Counted from the stretch's first letter, positions 43,018-53,126 are shown. The stretch is DNA of 64,000 nucleotides from Cohnella fermenti (GCF_004801405.1 NZ_SSOB01000022.1:1-64000), one strand, 5' to 3'. Notes: a model not told the origin generated them from the sequence alone. Program-made: numbers and translations.

Positions 43018-43802
43018 CGGCTGCCGCCCGGCACTTCGACGATCTCTCCGTCTACGCTGAGCCATACCGACGAAGCGCCGGGATTCCACACGAAGCGGGT
43101 CGACGCCGCGAATTTAAGCTGGCGGAAGGCGTTCAGGTAATCGACGATCTCCATGTTCGTCGCGTACCAGATGTCCGATCTTCCACCCGCCAGCCGGCAG
43201 AAGCTCTCGATCAGCTCCCAATTGCCGTCGTTGTCGAATTCATAGCTGTGCCCCCACACGTACATCAGGTACAGGTACTGCTGCTTGTGGAAGCCGACGA
43301 ACTGCTCTCCCAGCGCCATCAAGTCCTGCTTGTGGTGGCATGTCGGCTGCCATTCGAACAGGTCGTCCGGCAGGCCGAACTGCCCCGTGCTCTTGACCAC
43401 CCGGGCATATTCGATGCCCAGGTGCGGCAGCATCGCCTTGATCTCCGGGCTGTACGAGCCGTTCGGATAAGACATGCCGCGCACGGGATAACCGGCAATG
43501 CTCTCCAGCCCTTCCCGGTCGTCCATAATCTCCCGGACAATCGTCTCCTTCGGGCAGCGCGCGATCGTCGGATGCGTCACCGTGTGGGCCGAGATCTCGT
43601 GCCCCTTATACAGATCCGCCGCTTCCTCGGCGGCGATTCTCCCCGGCTCGCCCATGAGGCCGGAATTCAGATGGAACGTCCCCTTGATGCCATGCCGGTT
43701 GAATATCTCCACGAGCTTGCGATCGGCATACACGCCGTCGTCATAGCTCATCGTCAGCACTTTGATCTTGCCTTCCGGGAATGCCAGGTTGATCTTGGAC
43801 AT
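42999..43802 (-). CDS. Polysaccharide deacetylase (NodB-type, CE4) without signal peptide
   Basis: This 267-residue protein has the NodB motifs MSYDDGVYADRK (catalytic and metal Asp), ISAHTVTHPTIA (metal His pair) and GMSYPNGSYSPEIKAML. It removes N- or O-acetyl groups from carbohydrate. No signal peptide, so the substrate is likely an imported oligosaccharide. CAGGAGG precedes ATG 43802. Confidence 0.9.
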   Translation of the reverse strand: MSKINLAFPEGKIKVLTMSYDDGVYADRKLVEIFNRHGIKGTFHLNSGLMGEPGRIAAEEAADLYKGHEISAHTVTHPTIARCPKETIVREIMDDREGLESIAGYPVRGMSYPNGSYSPEIKAMLPHLGIEYARVVKSTGQFGLPDDLFEWQPTCHHKQDLMALGEQFVGFHKQQYLYLMYVWGHSYEFDNDGNWELIESFCRLAGGRSDIWYATNMEIVDYLNAFRQLKFAASTRFVWNPGASSVWLSVDGEIVEVPGGSRQSLQD

Positions 43803-43836
43803 AATGATAGCCTCCTGTCGTTATAAGCGGAATCCG

Positions 43837-44346
43837 CTATTCGATCGTCTTCACGCCAATCAGTCGAGTGTTCTCGATAACATCGTCGTTGTAACGGACA
43901 AGCTCATGGTACCCTTGAATCTCGAGTGTCGCCGTTCCCGACGGCTTGTCGCCGAATAATGCGCTGGCCTCTTGGTTCAAGAAGTATAGCCGGACTTCAT
44001 AATCAAACAGATTATGTTTAGGGAATAGAAGCTGGGACTCGGCATCCGGAAGGAAGAAAACGATGCGCTTGTCCAATTCGGGATTGACGAACCCGTTCTC
44101 GAACGTGCCCGTCACCTCGAACGGCTCCGAGTCGAACGCGATATCGACGATGGGCTGATCCTGCGCATTCTCTCTTATGTCCACGCTGCCGATCGTCATC
44201 GCACCGATCCTATCTCCCGCCTTCACCTCTCGCGGATCATACGTTTGAGGAGCTTCGGAATCGGAGCCGTTGTCGGAATTGGCTGGGGAACTGCAGCCCA
44301 GCAACAGCATGAAGCCGAGAATGATCAATAACAGCCTGCCGCTCAT
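43837..44346 (-). CDS. Putative lipoprotein of unknown function
   Basis: The 169-residue product has a signal peptide and lipobox (LLLGC at 14-18), then a Ser/Asn/Asp-rich linker and a beta-rich domain (GDRIGAMTIGSVDIRENAQD; FEVTGTFENGFVNPELDKRI). No family recognised. AGGGGTG precedes ATG 44346; the next gene upstream ends 20 bp away. Confidence 0.8.
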   Translation of the reverse strand: MSGRLLLIILGFMLLLGCSSPANSDNGSDSEAPQTYDPREVKAGDRIGAMTIGSVDIRENAQDQPIVDIAFDSEPFEVTGTFENGFVNPELDKRIVFFLPDAESQLLFPKHNLFDYEVRLYFLNQEASALFGDKPSGTATLEIQGYHELVRYNDDVIENTRLIGVKTIE

Positions 44347-44366
44347 GCGCCTTCACCCCTCCCGGA

Positions 44367-44990
44367 TTATGAACCTTGCACAGAGAATCGCAACACCGTC
44401 TTTAGCTTGGCCGCTTTCGTCTTGCGCGGGTCCGACAGGTAGATTTCCCGATGAAGCTTGCTCGTTCGGGTTACCCCTTGCTCCGCGCAGAACTCTTCCA
44501 TCCGCGAGAAGCTGGCCGGCTCCTCATCGAAGCTGCCCGCATGCAGCATCTGACAGCTCAACCCATCCGCAGCCTGCTCGAACCGGATTTTCCCCAGGAA
44601 TGGATTGGCCTTCTTCTTCATCGTCGCTTCCAGGAAGCGCTCGAACCCCGCTCTCGTCACAAAATCGGGCTGGCGAATCATAATCGTGTACTTGAGGTTG
44701 CTCTTGTCCGTCGCGGGCTTCGTGTAATCGAGCAAGTCCCATACGCCCTCGAGCGGGAACACCGTGTACTCGTAATACCCGTCCGGCACGTCGCTGCTCC
44801 TGTACGACATCTTCACCGCATAGCTCAAGCTGTACAGAGCCTCGGTCGCCTTGACAAACTCCTCGCCGTTGGGATCGCCGGAACCGCTTACCATAAAGAA
44901 CGGCATGCTCGGCACGTCCACGATCTCCGGTGTCGGCTTGGGCAGGTAGAGGTGCTTGAAGTCCTTCTTGTAGTTTATCGGGTTCGGCAG
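44367..44990 (-). CDS. GyrI-like small-molecule-binding domain protein
   Basis: About 207 residues match stand-alone GyrI-like proteins: NYKKDFKHLYLPKPTPEIVD at the start, PFFMVSGSGDPNGEEFVKAT, and the C-terminal KLHREIYLSDPRKTKAAKLK. These bind diverse small molecules. The only start that fits both the family N-terminus and the ribosome site (AAGGAG, 10 bases before) is a CTG at 44990; no in-frame ATG, GTG or TTG is suitable. Repeat element D begins 17 bp upstream and the ribosome site touches it. Confidence 0.8.
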   Translation of the reverse strand: MPNPINYKKDFKHLYLPKPTPEIVDVPSMPFFMVSGSGDPNGEEFVKATEALYSLSYAVKMSYRSSDVPDGYYEYTVFPLEGVWDLLDYTKPATDKSNLKYTIMIRQPDFVTRAGFERFLEATMKKKANPFLGKIRFEQAADGLSCQMLHAGSFDEEPASFSRMEEFCAEQGVTRTSKLHREIYLSDPRKTKAAKLKTVLRFSVQGS

Positions 44991-45007
44991 GGGGGAATCT
45001 CTCCTTA

Positions 45008-45188
45008 TTTTATGTGATTTATCACATTCATCGGCTGGGGTTCGGCAGGAATCAAGGGGTTTTATGTGAATTTTAGCATAGATGAGGGCACTCCGAACCG
45101 GAATGCCCCCCATGAATGTGAAATTTAGCATATAATGGTCCAAATACCCCGTTATCGGGCAGCGCGAATGTGAAATTTCGTATAAAAT
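45008..45188. repeat. Dispersed four-unit palindromic element D
   Basis: Units lie at 45008-45031, 45060-45083, 45112-45136 and 45165-45188, two forward then two inverted, 52-53 bp apart. Linkers share CAGGAATC, CCGGAAT and CAAATACCCCGTTATC with elements C and E. The remaining 45189-45294 is GC-rich with no gene. Confidence 0.9.
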
Positions 45189-45294
45189 CCCGGCACGAGC
45201 CGACAAAAGCGCTATCGCAGCGAGGCGGCCAGTCGGCCGGCAACCAGGCGGCGAGGTGACCAGGCGTCCCAGCGGCCAGCCAGCCGTCAAAGCC

Positions 45295-46884
45295 TCAAGG
45301 ATTGACGACGCCCGGGACGTGCCGGATCTCCTTCCAATCCAGCACCTGCCCGTCCTGCAGCAAACGCTCGCGCAGCTTCGAATAGTCCAACTCCTGCAAG
45401 GCGCAGCCGTGTTCCAACGCCATGGCGGCCGCCGTTCCCGCAGATTGCCCCAATATCATAAATACCGGTTCCATGCGAATGGAGCCGAAGGCAATATGAG
45501 AGGACGACAAGCAGACCGGAACGGCCAGATTGCCGCACTCCTCCGCTCGGGGCACGATGGAACGATACGAGATGGGATAAGGAGCGGACGGAGCGACCTC
45601 GACATTGCCTTCGTTGATGCAGCGCCCATCCGCGACGATCCGCCTGCAATTGTGCGAGTCCATCGTATAGGCCGCCAGACCGACGGGATCGTCGACGACC
45701 TGGAGGAATCGACAATGATGCTCGGTCATGACCAGGTCGGCGATCATCCGTCTTCCTTCGCGGACATACAACTGATGCGACCAATGTCCCGTCTGCGGGT
45801 ATTCGTCCAGCGGCAGCCCCCAGCGGGAAGCTTGCCGCCGCACCTCTGCGGACAGGCGCTCGTCGTTGCCGAGGAAGTACAGCAGCCCCAGCGTGTAATT
45901 GACATGCGCTTGGAAGATCTCCTCCCGCTCCGCATACCCGGCTTCCGGCCACCGATGATTCATTCCGATCATGTCCGTGCTGAAGGCTCCGTAGTTGTTC
46001 AGGTCGGTTTTGCCATTCGGCATCAGACTTAACAGGTCCAAGGCATCCCAGATTCCGGAGCGAATATATCGCTCTAGCAAGACGTAATGCTCCGGGTCAT
46101 AGCCAGCGGGCATCGGGACCGGCAGCCGGTTCCCGGGAACATCCGTCAAGCAGATTCGGAAGTTGTACGCCTGCACGGCCGAATCGCCGGCTCCCTGAAC
46201 GCCGGGTGGCTCCTCCGTTACGCCGAAGACGAGGCCGCTGTCCGGCTTGCCTTCGATCTGATAAGGATCGATCCAGGTCTTGAAGTTATGATTCGGGTGG
46301 CCGAAGTGGATGCCGTTCAGCGTCTCCTTGTAGACGGAATTCGCTTCTCTGCCGACATGGTACGACACCCCGGCCATGGCCATCAGATCGCCTTCGTACG
46401 TGGCATCGATAAACATGCGCGCTTCAACGCGGTTCCCGTTCTCCATTGTCACATAAACGATAGTTTCCCCTTGCTTCCCCACTTCCGCAAGCTGCTGTCC
46501 ATAGTACACCGGGATTCCCGCTTCCGCTGTCCAATCGTTGAACAGACGCTCGGCCGCGCTTGGCTCGAACTGCCAGATGGCTCCGTCGCCGTCGATCCGC
46601 CGATCCCCTTCGTAACGGCGGCCCAGCTCCCGGTAGAACTGCCTGGCAATACCTCCTATCGCCGCTTTGTTGCCGATATCCGTCTGCCCCAGCCCCCCGG
46701 AGGACAAGCCTCCCAGATGCTGTCCGAATTCGGCAATGACCACCGACAAGCCCATTCGCTTGACCTGCAGCGCCGCTGCCACGCCGGCCGAGCTTCCTCC
46801 GTAGACGCATACGTCCGCCCGAATAACTTCGCCCATGTTATTGTCCGCAGAGGGCCGATAATAGAACAGATTCTCAGAGATCAT
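45295..46884 (-). CDS. FAD-dependent oxidoreductase (FAD_oxidored family)
   Basis: This 529-residue protein has the Rossmann FAD motif ADVCVYGGSSAGVAAALQVK, the GGLSSGGLGQTDIGNKAAIG segment and MFIDATYEGDLMAMAGVSYH. These are typical of FAD-dependent oxidoreductases found in polysaccharide-use loci. The start ATG 46884 is 7 bases after GGGGAGG and overlaps the upstream gene by 11 bp. It is the last gene of the rhamnosidase operon. The substrate, perhaps a sugar, is unknown. Confidence 0.88.
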   Translation of the reverse strand: MISENLFYYRPSADNNMGEVIRADVCVYGGSSAGVAAALQVKRMGLSVVIAEFGQHLGGLSSGGLGQTDIGNKAAIGGIARQFYRELGRRYEGDRRIDGDGAIWQFEPSAAERLFNDWTAEAGIPVYYGQQLAEVGKQGETIVYVTMENGNRVEARMFIDATYEGDLMAMAGVSYHVGREANSVYKETLNGIHFGHPNHNFKTWIDPYQIEGKPDSGLVFGVTEEPPGVQGAGDSAVQAYNFRICLTDVPGNRLPVPMPAGYDPEHYVLLERYIRSGIWDALDLLSLMPNGKTDLNNYGAFSTDMIGMNHRWPEAGYAEREEIFQAHVNYTLGLLYFLGNDERLSAEVRRQASRWGLPLDEYPQTGHWSHQLYVREGRRMIADLVMTEHHCRFLQVVDDPVGLAAYTMDSHNCRRIVADGRCINEGNVEVAPSAPYPISYRSIVPRAEECGNLAVPVCLSSSHIAFGSIRMEPVFMILGQSAGTAAAMALEHGCALQELDYSKLRERLLQDGQVLDWKEIRHVPGVVNP

Positions 46885-48577
46885 CGCCATTCCTCCCCAA
46901 TTTATGCGCAAGCACCCGGGGCATCTGAACATGATGGCTTCGGTACAAATGCCCGGTTGGCTGCGGCTTAAGCAAGACGGCTATCGCCATCTCGCCGTCT
47001 TCCGTCGCGACGCTTGCCCTTGCCCATTCTTCGTCAGATTGCAGTGCGACCTCGGACGCCGACAGCGCATCATCGAGCGATAACCTGAAGAGCCATGCCG
47101 CCTGTCCCACGCTGTGAAAATCAAACTCTCGTTCTTCTCCCGCCGCAATGACGTAATCCAGCGCGTATCCGTCGCTCGTGCGCTCCGCACACATGGATAG
47201 CGGCCCGTAATCGGAGCGTTCCAGCACGGCTTCCATCTGCAGACAACGCTCTCCGAGCTGCGCCTCGAACCGCTTGGCCGCCTGAAGCGTCTGTATATTC
47301 GGGGCAACGTCGTCGCCGCCGATCCATAGACGTATGCGCAAGTCGGATGCGGAGAAGCGGCCGTTGATCATGTCCAGGTCCTGGTGCCAAGCGCCGTTAT
47401 CCGTAGCGAAGCTGATGGCGAACAGAGCTTGCTTGCGCGACTGCACGCCGGTGAATATCGCGGAGCAGAAGTCCTTGCCGTTCATGAGCGCCTGCAGACG
47501 GATCGACACCGTCTTGCCGCCCCCCGCATCGGCATAAGCGATCAGGTTCCGACGCTGATTCCACATGCTCCCCATGCTGAAGCTGCCGAGCGTCAGCTTG
47601 TCGTTCTGATAAGAGGTCGCATAAATCTGGTATCCCGTCTCCGCCTCCATCAGCGTCGGCTCGGCATCGTACCTCTCAGCAGACGAACGGAACCATTCGC
47701 GGTACGGACGCGGACATGGAAGGAAGGAGGAATCGGCTTGCATCGCGCGAGCCAGAAACTCCTTCTCGTTCGGGCGCAGCAGCGTGCTGTACGTGCGGCT
47801 GTGCGGTCCTCCCCAAGCGCCTGTCGCGGGATGATAATGCCTGGCAACCATGCGCCAGGCCATGTCCAGCAGCCTGCTTGCGGTGTGCACGGCCACGGCG
47901 GATTCGGACAACTCGGCCAGATCGCGAAGCTCCTCGATCGCGATCGGCGTGTAGCAGGGGCTGTTGTATTCGGAGAAGGTGCCTACTTCCTTCGTATAGG
48001 CATAGAAGGCTTGAATTCTGCGCTCCCCGTAGATTCGCAGCTCCTCGTCCTCCAGCAGCTCCCCTCCAACAATCGTCACCATCGCTCCCATAATCGCAAT
48101 GTTCGTATAATGGGACCCGACGTCCCGTCTGCGGATGGCCTGACAGGCGTGATACAGCGCTTCTTTAAGCTTGATCACCAACGGCCGGGGCAATCGTCCG
48201 GCATGCCGCTTCACGATCAGCAGCAGCTTCTTGCCGTGGAAGTCGGCCATGTTCCAATCGGGGCGATCCATCCGGTCAAGCGGCTCTTCGTAGAAGTAAG
48301 GCCATATCCCGTAGGTGTCCCGCGTCGGGTCCTGGTCCTGACAGGATACGACCGCTTCAATAATATCGGCTGCCGTCCGCACCTGATCCTCCTCCTGGCA
48401 TTCGAGCAGGTCGAAAGCATAACAAACGGAAGGATACAAGGCGAGGACAAACGGGTGTTTATCCGGTTTGAGTGCGGTATGATAGGTCGCCGTAAGCGGC
48501 GTACGCAGAAGCTTGGCCCGGGAATCGAAGCTCCGGGCAGAGGCGCGGATTCTGTCCGTTAATGCAGCCTTGTCCAT
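46874..48577 (-). CDS. Unassigned protein, probably an alpha/alpha-barrel carbohydrate-active enzyme
   Basis: The 567-residue cytoplasmic product has helical segments such as IRRRDVGSHYTNIAIMGAMV, GTFSEYNSPCYTPIAIEELR and LLDMAWRMVARHYHPATGAW, resembling alpha/alpha-toroid lyases or hydrolases. A beta-rich C-terminal part follows. The conserved-looking His, Asn, Tyr and Glu residues (SHYTN, FSEYNSPCY) could form an active site. I cannot name a family. Placement between GH78 and an FAD oxidoreductase points to processing of rhamnose-containing or uronate-containing oligosaccharides. Confidence 0.7.
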   Translation of the reverse strand: MDKAALTDRIRASARSFDSRAKLLRTPLTATYHTALKPDKHPFVLALYPSVCYAFDLLECQEEDQVRTAADIIEAVVSCQDQDPTRDTYGIWPYFYEEPLDRMDRPDWNMADFHGKKLLLIVKRHAGRLPRPLVIKLKEALYHACQAIRRRDVGSHYTNIAIMGAMVTIVGGELLEDEELRIYGERRIQAFYAYTKEVGTFSEYNSPCYTPIAIEELRDLAELSESAVAVHTASRLLDMAWRMVARHYHPATGAWGGPHSRTYSTLLRPNEKEFLARAMQADSSFLPCPRPYREWFRSSAERYDAEPTLMEAETGYQIYATSYQNDKLTLGSFSMGSMWNQRRNLIAYADAGGGKTVSIRLQALMNGKDFCSAIFTGVQSRKQALFAISFATDNGAWHQDLDMINGRFSASDLRIRLWIGGDDVAPNIQTLQAAKRFEAQLGERCLQMEAVLERSDYGPLSMCAERTSDGYALDYVIAAGEEREFDFHSVGQAAWLFRLSLDDALSASEVALQSDEEWARASVATEDGEMAIAVLLKPQPTGHLYRSHHVQMPRVLAHKLGRNGDDL

Positions 48578-48590
48578 GTCTCATCCTCCT

Positions 48591-50717
48591 CTACTGCTGT
48601 CTCTTGTATCGATAAACGCCCGAGCTCAGCTCATGGCGCTCATGGCCGTATTCGAACGTGGCCGTTATTCCCTGCGGCAGTGTCAAGATTAGGTTCTCCT
48701 CGTCCCAGCCAAGCTCCAGCCGCCCGAAGGGCGTACGATGCCAGGCCGAGAACCGGCCGATATCGGCCGGCGAATACGGAGCGATCCGGATATGCCGGAA
48801 TCCCGGCTGCCTATCGTCGATCCGAAACCCCGCCAGCGCCTTGTAGTACCAAGCCCCGATCTCGGAGAACATCGGATGGTTCATCGAGGAGCCTCCGAAC
48901 CAGTTCTCCCCCAACGTCCCTGCGCACAGCTTCGTCATATACCCCCACCCGGGAAAATCCTCCTGCGAGGCAATCCGGTAGGCGAGTTCGATGTGTCCAT
49001 GCTCCGTCAGTACGTCCAACAGCATCTTCGCACAGAAGATGCCGCCAACCAGGTGGCCGCGTTCCTGTTCTATCGTCTCCAGCAATCGTTTAAGCGCATA
49101 GTCCTTCTCTTCGCCTGCGACCAGATCGAAATAAAGCATTATCGCGTAGAACGTCTGGCTCTCGCACGGCATCCCGACGAATCGGCTCCGGAACGCGACG
49201 CGGATGGCCGCGGCGAGCTCGCTCCCCTTGCGCTCGTTCATCTTATCCTGCAGCAGTCCCGAGATGCGGCCGTACAGGTCCGCCATGCAATAGGAATAGG
49301 CGGTCAGCAGCGACTCTCTAGGAAACGGCGCCGCGTTCGGCGGGGCCGACCAGTCGCCGAGACCGTTGCGGCAAATCCCGTCCTCCAGAATCGATTGGAG
49401 GTAATCCACATAACGCGCCATCGGCTCGTGATACCTTCTCAGGCAGTCGACGTCTCCGGTATACCGGTATAGCTGCCACGGAATGACGAACAAGGCCGCA
49501 TCCCAAGCGGGGCCGGCGAACAAGCGATCATACCCCCATGTGCTCGTGGGGGCGATACACGGGATGCGGCCGCCGGGAAGCTGACAGTCAACCAGATCGT
49601 CCAGCCACTTGATATAGGCGTCGCGCATATCGAAGTTAAACAAGGCCTGCTCGCAGGCCAAGTGCGCGTCGGCTGTCCAGCCGTTCTTCTCCCGGTGCGG
49701 ACAATCCGTCGGAAGATGATGGAAGTTCGTCAACGTCGATCGCCGAACCGCCGCCTGAATCCGGTTCACCAGAGGGTGGTCGCAGCTCAAGCCGCCCGCA
49801 TCGGCCAGATCGGTGTGGAAGCATCTTGCCATAACCTCGATCGTATCGTAATCGCCGTACACCCGTACGTAACGGAAGCCGTTGTAGCCGAATTCGCTGT
49901 GCCATACTTCGTCGCCTTCGCCCGATAGAATGTATTCGTCGCGCTGGAAGCGATCCTCGTAAACATGCTGCTTGTACCGTTCCAGATCGGGGGTCGCTGT
50001 CGTGCGCAGCGCCTCGAAGTATTGCAGGATGACTCGGCTCCCGCGCCTTCCGCTCACCTTGATCTGCACATTGCCCGACAGATTGACCCCGAAATCATAG
50101 ATGACCGGCGTCGGACTCGGCACGATCCGTACCGGCGGATAGGTCTCCCTGAGCCGGATCGGCGGAATGGCCTGTTCCTTCAGGATGCCGCCCGGTGCAG
50201 GCACGACGGTCGCGCCCTCCCAATGCTCGATCCGATAGGCGGCGTCATACGTCTCTCCGCAGCGCAATGAATTGAAGAGAGTGGCGCTGGCCGCACATTC
50301 CCAGCTCGAATCCGAGACAAGCGCAATTCGACCGTCAAGCTCCAGCTCCAGGATGAACTTCGGCCGATCGCGCCAGAGCGCATGCTGGAATTCCCAGGCG
50401 GTCGGCTGGCACTCATTGTACCAGCCGTTGCCCAGCTTCACCTCGAACTTATTGTCTCCCTCGATCAGATAGTCGAGAACGTCGTAACGGTTGAACAGCA
50501 CCGTCTTGTCATAGCTTGTAAAGGCAGGCTGCAGCAGCTCGTTGCCTAGGCGGCGCCCGTTGATCTTCAACACGTAGAAGCCAAGTCCGCTAATCCGGAG
50601 GCGAGCCTCCTTCGCCTTGCCCGGCAACCGAACCGACTTCCGGAACAACGGCGCGGCCTTCTCGTCGCAAGTGCCGCAGGCGATCCACCTCGCTTGCCGC
50701 AGGTTCGATTCGATCAC
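48591..50717 (-). CDS. GH78 alpha-L-rhamnosidase
   Basis: This 708-residue protein has the GH78 layout: N-terminal beta domains (LGFYVLKINGRRLGNELLQP), the signature LPTDCPHREKNGWTADAHLA with the catalytic acid region, and AGTLGENWFGGSSMNHPMFS with the general base Glu. No signal peptide, so it acts on imported rhamnosides. GTG 50717 overlaps the AraC stop (GTGA). It belongs to the operon running from the importer permease to the FAD oxidoreductase. Confidence 0.95.
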   Translation of the reverse strand: MIESNLRQARWIACGTCDEKAAPLFRKSVRLPGKAKEARLRISGLGFYVLKINGRRLGNELLQPAFTSYDKTVLFNRYDVLDYLIEGDNKFEVKLGNGWYNECQPTAWEFQHALWRDRPKFILELELDGRIALVSDSSWECAASATLFNSLRCGETYDAAYRIEHWEGATVVPAPGGILKEQAIPPIRLRETYPPVRIVPSPTPVIYDFGVNLSGNVQIKVSGRRGSRVILQYFEALRTTATPDLERYKQHVYEDRFQRDEYILSGEGDEVWHSEFGYNGFRYVRVYGDYDTIEVMARCFHTDLADAGGLSCDHPLVNRIQAAVRRSTLTNFHHLPTDCPHREKNGWTADAHLACEQALFNFDMRDAYIKWLDDLVDCQLPGGRIPCIAPTSTWGYDRLFAGPAWDAALFVIPWQLYRYTGDVDCLRRYHEPMARYVDYLQSILEDGICRNGLGDWSAPPNAAPFPRESLLTAYSYCMADLYGRISGLLQDKMNERKGSELAAAIRVAFRSRFVGMPCESQTFYAIMLYFDLVAGEEKDYALKRLLETIEQERGHLVGGIFCAKMLLDVLTEHGHIELAYRIASQEDFPGWGYMTKLCAGTLGENWFGGSSMNHPMFSEIGAWYYKALAGFRIDDRQPGFRHIRIAPYSPADIGRFSAWHRTPFGRLELGWDEENLILTLPQGITATFEYGHERHELSSGVYRYKRQQ

Positions 50718-53068
50718 GACTCGTCGTCCTCTCTCTTAAGCTGCTTCTCGCGATATTCCGAAGGCGTGAGCGCGGTCAGCTTCTTGAAGATGCGAACAAA
50801 GCTGTTCACGTTGCTGTACCCGACCGCCTCCGCGATATCCTTGATTTTCCCGTCCGTATCGGTCAGCATCCGCTTCGCCGTATCGATGCGCAGATTCATC
50901 AGGTAATCGATAAAGTTGCTCTCCGTCTGTTCCTTGAACTGCTTGCTCAAGTGCGATACGCTTACGCGGAATTCGTCCGCCAGCAAGTTCAGCGACAGCT
51001 CGGCCTGGCCGAAATTCGTCCGAATATAATCCAGCACCTTGACGATTAGATCACTCTTCTCGCGATGGCCGCGCTTGCTCCGAATCCGCTCCGCATAATC
51101 CTGCAACACCGACAGCAAGAATTCCTTCATATCCGTTAAGCTGTCGGATTGATTCAGCATATCCCGCATCTCCTGAGGCATGCGGAATTGCTCCGGATCA
51201 ATCCCCGCCTCGCCGGCCACCACCGACGCCTTCATCAAGCATTGCAGGCTCAATTGCCGGATCATCTCCGGCGGAACCGCGGACTGGGCGAGCGCCTCGA
51301 ACCAGCGATCCGTCTGCGCCTTCAGCTTCTCCACATCAAGCAGCTTCAGGGAATCCATCATCGCGTCCGTCATGGCCACCAGGCGGTAGAATCTGGACGA
51401 TTCCTCGCCCTGCACATCTTCCCACGCGATCACCGTGTTCGTTCCGAGCACCAGACGATAGCTCAGCGCCTCGTTGGCTTGCGCGAAGCTCAAGTGAAGC
51501 TTCTCCGTCGAATCGGCCAGGCCGCCTACTCCTATCGTAATCGTACGTCGCAGCGTCTCCGCCGCGTAGTTCTTGATCAGATCCGCCAGCGCTCCGGCCC
51601 GCAGCTCGGCTTCCGCGTCATCATCCTCGAAGCTCATGAGAATCGCCACGCAGCCGTTCTCCAACTCGATGGCCACTCCATTATGCTCGGCCAGAATAAG
51701 CTCTTCCGCCACGTTGCACAGAGCGTAGTTATACAGATGCTTGTCGCGGGGAGTCAGCGTATCCTGATCCTGGCGCTGGTCGAACTCCGCCACCAGCACG
51801 ACGAACCGGTTGCCGTCCAGCGGCATGCCCAGCATATCCATGTACTGCCTGGTATTCGCAATGTTAATCTTGTAATCGGACAACAATTCGATGACGAGCT
51901 GCCACTTCAGGATCGGCTTGGTCTCCCGAACCTGCTGCTGCAGTCGTTCGCTGTTCACCAGAATATCCTCGAAGCGGGACTCCAGCAGTTGGAACCGATC
52001 GCCTCCCGCGGAAGCGCCGGGCTGCGGCGACAAGGCGTTCAGACGGGAGGTGATCGTCGCCAGGAAGCGATTAAGCGGACGGAAGGTCCATCTGCCGAGG
52101 GCTAACGCCAGCACGGCCGCCAGCAACAGCAGCACGCCGGACAAGACGGCCAGCGTATTGCGGACCACCGTGAGCGGCTTGTTCAGCTCAAACTCCGATA
52201 CGATGCGCACCATGGTCCAGCTCGTGTAAGAGCTTGTCTGGTAGAACACCATCACCGGATTCCCCTCTGCCGTCGCCCCGAACGTGCCGGAGCTTTGCCC
52301 TTGCAAGGCCGCCTGCGAGACCAGCTTCTTGACGAAGGGGACCGTGCTCCAGTCTTCCCCCAGCTTGGCCTGATCGGGATGAAGCACGACGCGCCCCTCC
52401 TTGTCCAGCACCAGGTTGATTCCTTGATCGTCATCCCGAGAATGGATCAGAGCGAGCAGCAATTCTTCCTTCATATTGAAGGCGACGGCCCCTCGGCGGT
52501 CCTCGGCGGAATGGATCAGCGGATAGGTGCGGACGAAGGTGACGACATTGCGATAAATCGGGAAGCTGGAGTTGCGAAGCAGCAGCTTGCGGCTGCCCAT
52601 CCAGTCCGAGTAGCCGTCGAACCCGGCGAAGCGGCCGATCCAGTCATAATTGCTCTGCCGACTCTCCTCCGTCAGAATATCGCCGGATACGAGCCTGTCC
52701 TGCGAATACGAGTACAGGTCGACAGAGAACAAGTATTCGTCGCTGCGGATGAGGCGGTCGAGCCGTTCCCCGATCCGGTAGTCGGCGGTCGCGCGCCGGT
52801 CCTCGGGCAGATTGTCGTCGAAGAAGTTCTTGACCTCATCGTCCTGCACGAGCTGGATCGCTTCGTTGTCGATATTCTTGAACACCAGCTCCAGCTTCTG
52901 ATTCATATGCTCCATCAACGCTTCGTTTGTCCGAACAAGCCTTGTCTTGAGATCGGACGTGAAGGTGAAGTAGAAGATCAGAGCCGATACCGTTACGATC
53001 AGGAACAGGAACAGAATCAGGCTTGTTATGAGTTTGATGATCCATCGGTTGTGTTCGCTATTCATCAT
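50714..53068 (-). CDS. Membrane-bound AraC-family regulator with extracellular sensor domain
   Basis: This 784-residue protein has a membrane segment at 11-33, an extracellular Cache-like sensor (about 35-300), a second membrane segment (LSGVLLLLAAVLALALG), a long middle region and a C-terminal AraC domain (about 685-780: LNLLADEFRVSVSHLSKQFK; IKDIAEAVGYSNVNSFVRIF). Such one-component regulators sense extracellular sugars and activate the neighbouring importer genes. It lies between the binding-protein and rhamnosidase genes. Confidence 0.93.
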   Translation of the reverse strand: MMNSEHNRWIIKLITSLILFLFLIVTVSALIFYFTFTSDLKTRLVRTNEALMEHMNQKLELVFKNIDNEAIQLVQDDEVKNFFDDNLPEDRRATADYRIGERLDRLIRSDEYLFSVDLYSYSQDRLVSGDILTEESRQSNYDWIGRFAGFDGYSDWMGSRKLLLRNSSFPIYRNVVTFVRTYPLIHSAEDRRGAVAFNMKEELLLALIHSRDDDQGINLVLDKEGRVVLHPDQAKLGEDWSTVPFVKKLVSQAALQGQSSGTFGATAEGNPVMVFYQTSSYTSWTMVRIVSEFELNKPLTVVRNTLAVLSGVLLLLAAVLALALGRWTFRPLNRFLATITSRLNALSPQPGASAGGDRFQLLESRFEDILVNSERLQQQVRETKPILKWQLVIELLSDYKINIANTRQYMDMLGMPLDGNRFVVLVAEFDQRQDQDTLTPRDKHLYNYALCNVAEELILAEHNGVAIELENGCVAILMSFEDDDAEAELRAGALADLIKNYAAETLRRTITIGVGGLADSTEKLHLSFAQANEALSYRLVLGTNTVIAWEDVQGEESSRFYRLVAMTDAMMDSLKLLDVEKLKAQTDRWFEALAQSAVPPEMIRQLSLQCLMKASVVAGEAGIDPEQFRMPQEMRDMLNQSDSLTDMKEFLLSVLQDYAERIRSKRGHREKSDLIVKVLDYIRTNFGQAELSLNLLADEFRVSVSHLSKQFKEQTESNFIDYLMNLRIDTAKRMLTDTDGKIKDIAEAVGYSNVNSFVRIFKKLTALTPSEYREKQLKREDDES

Positions 53069-53126
53069 CGTCCTGTTCCTCTCGTAAGCCGTTGTCTTCC
53101 GAATGCGAAGCGGTCAGACCCGGTTG

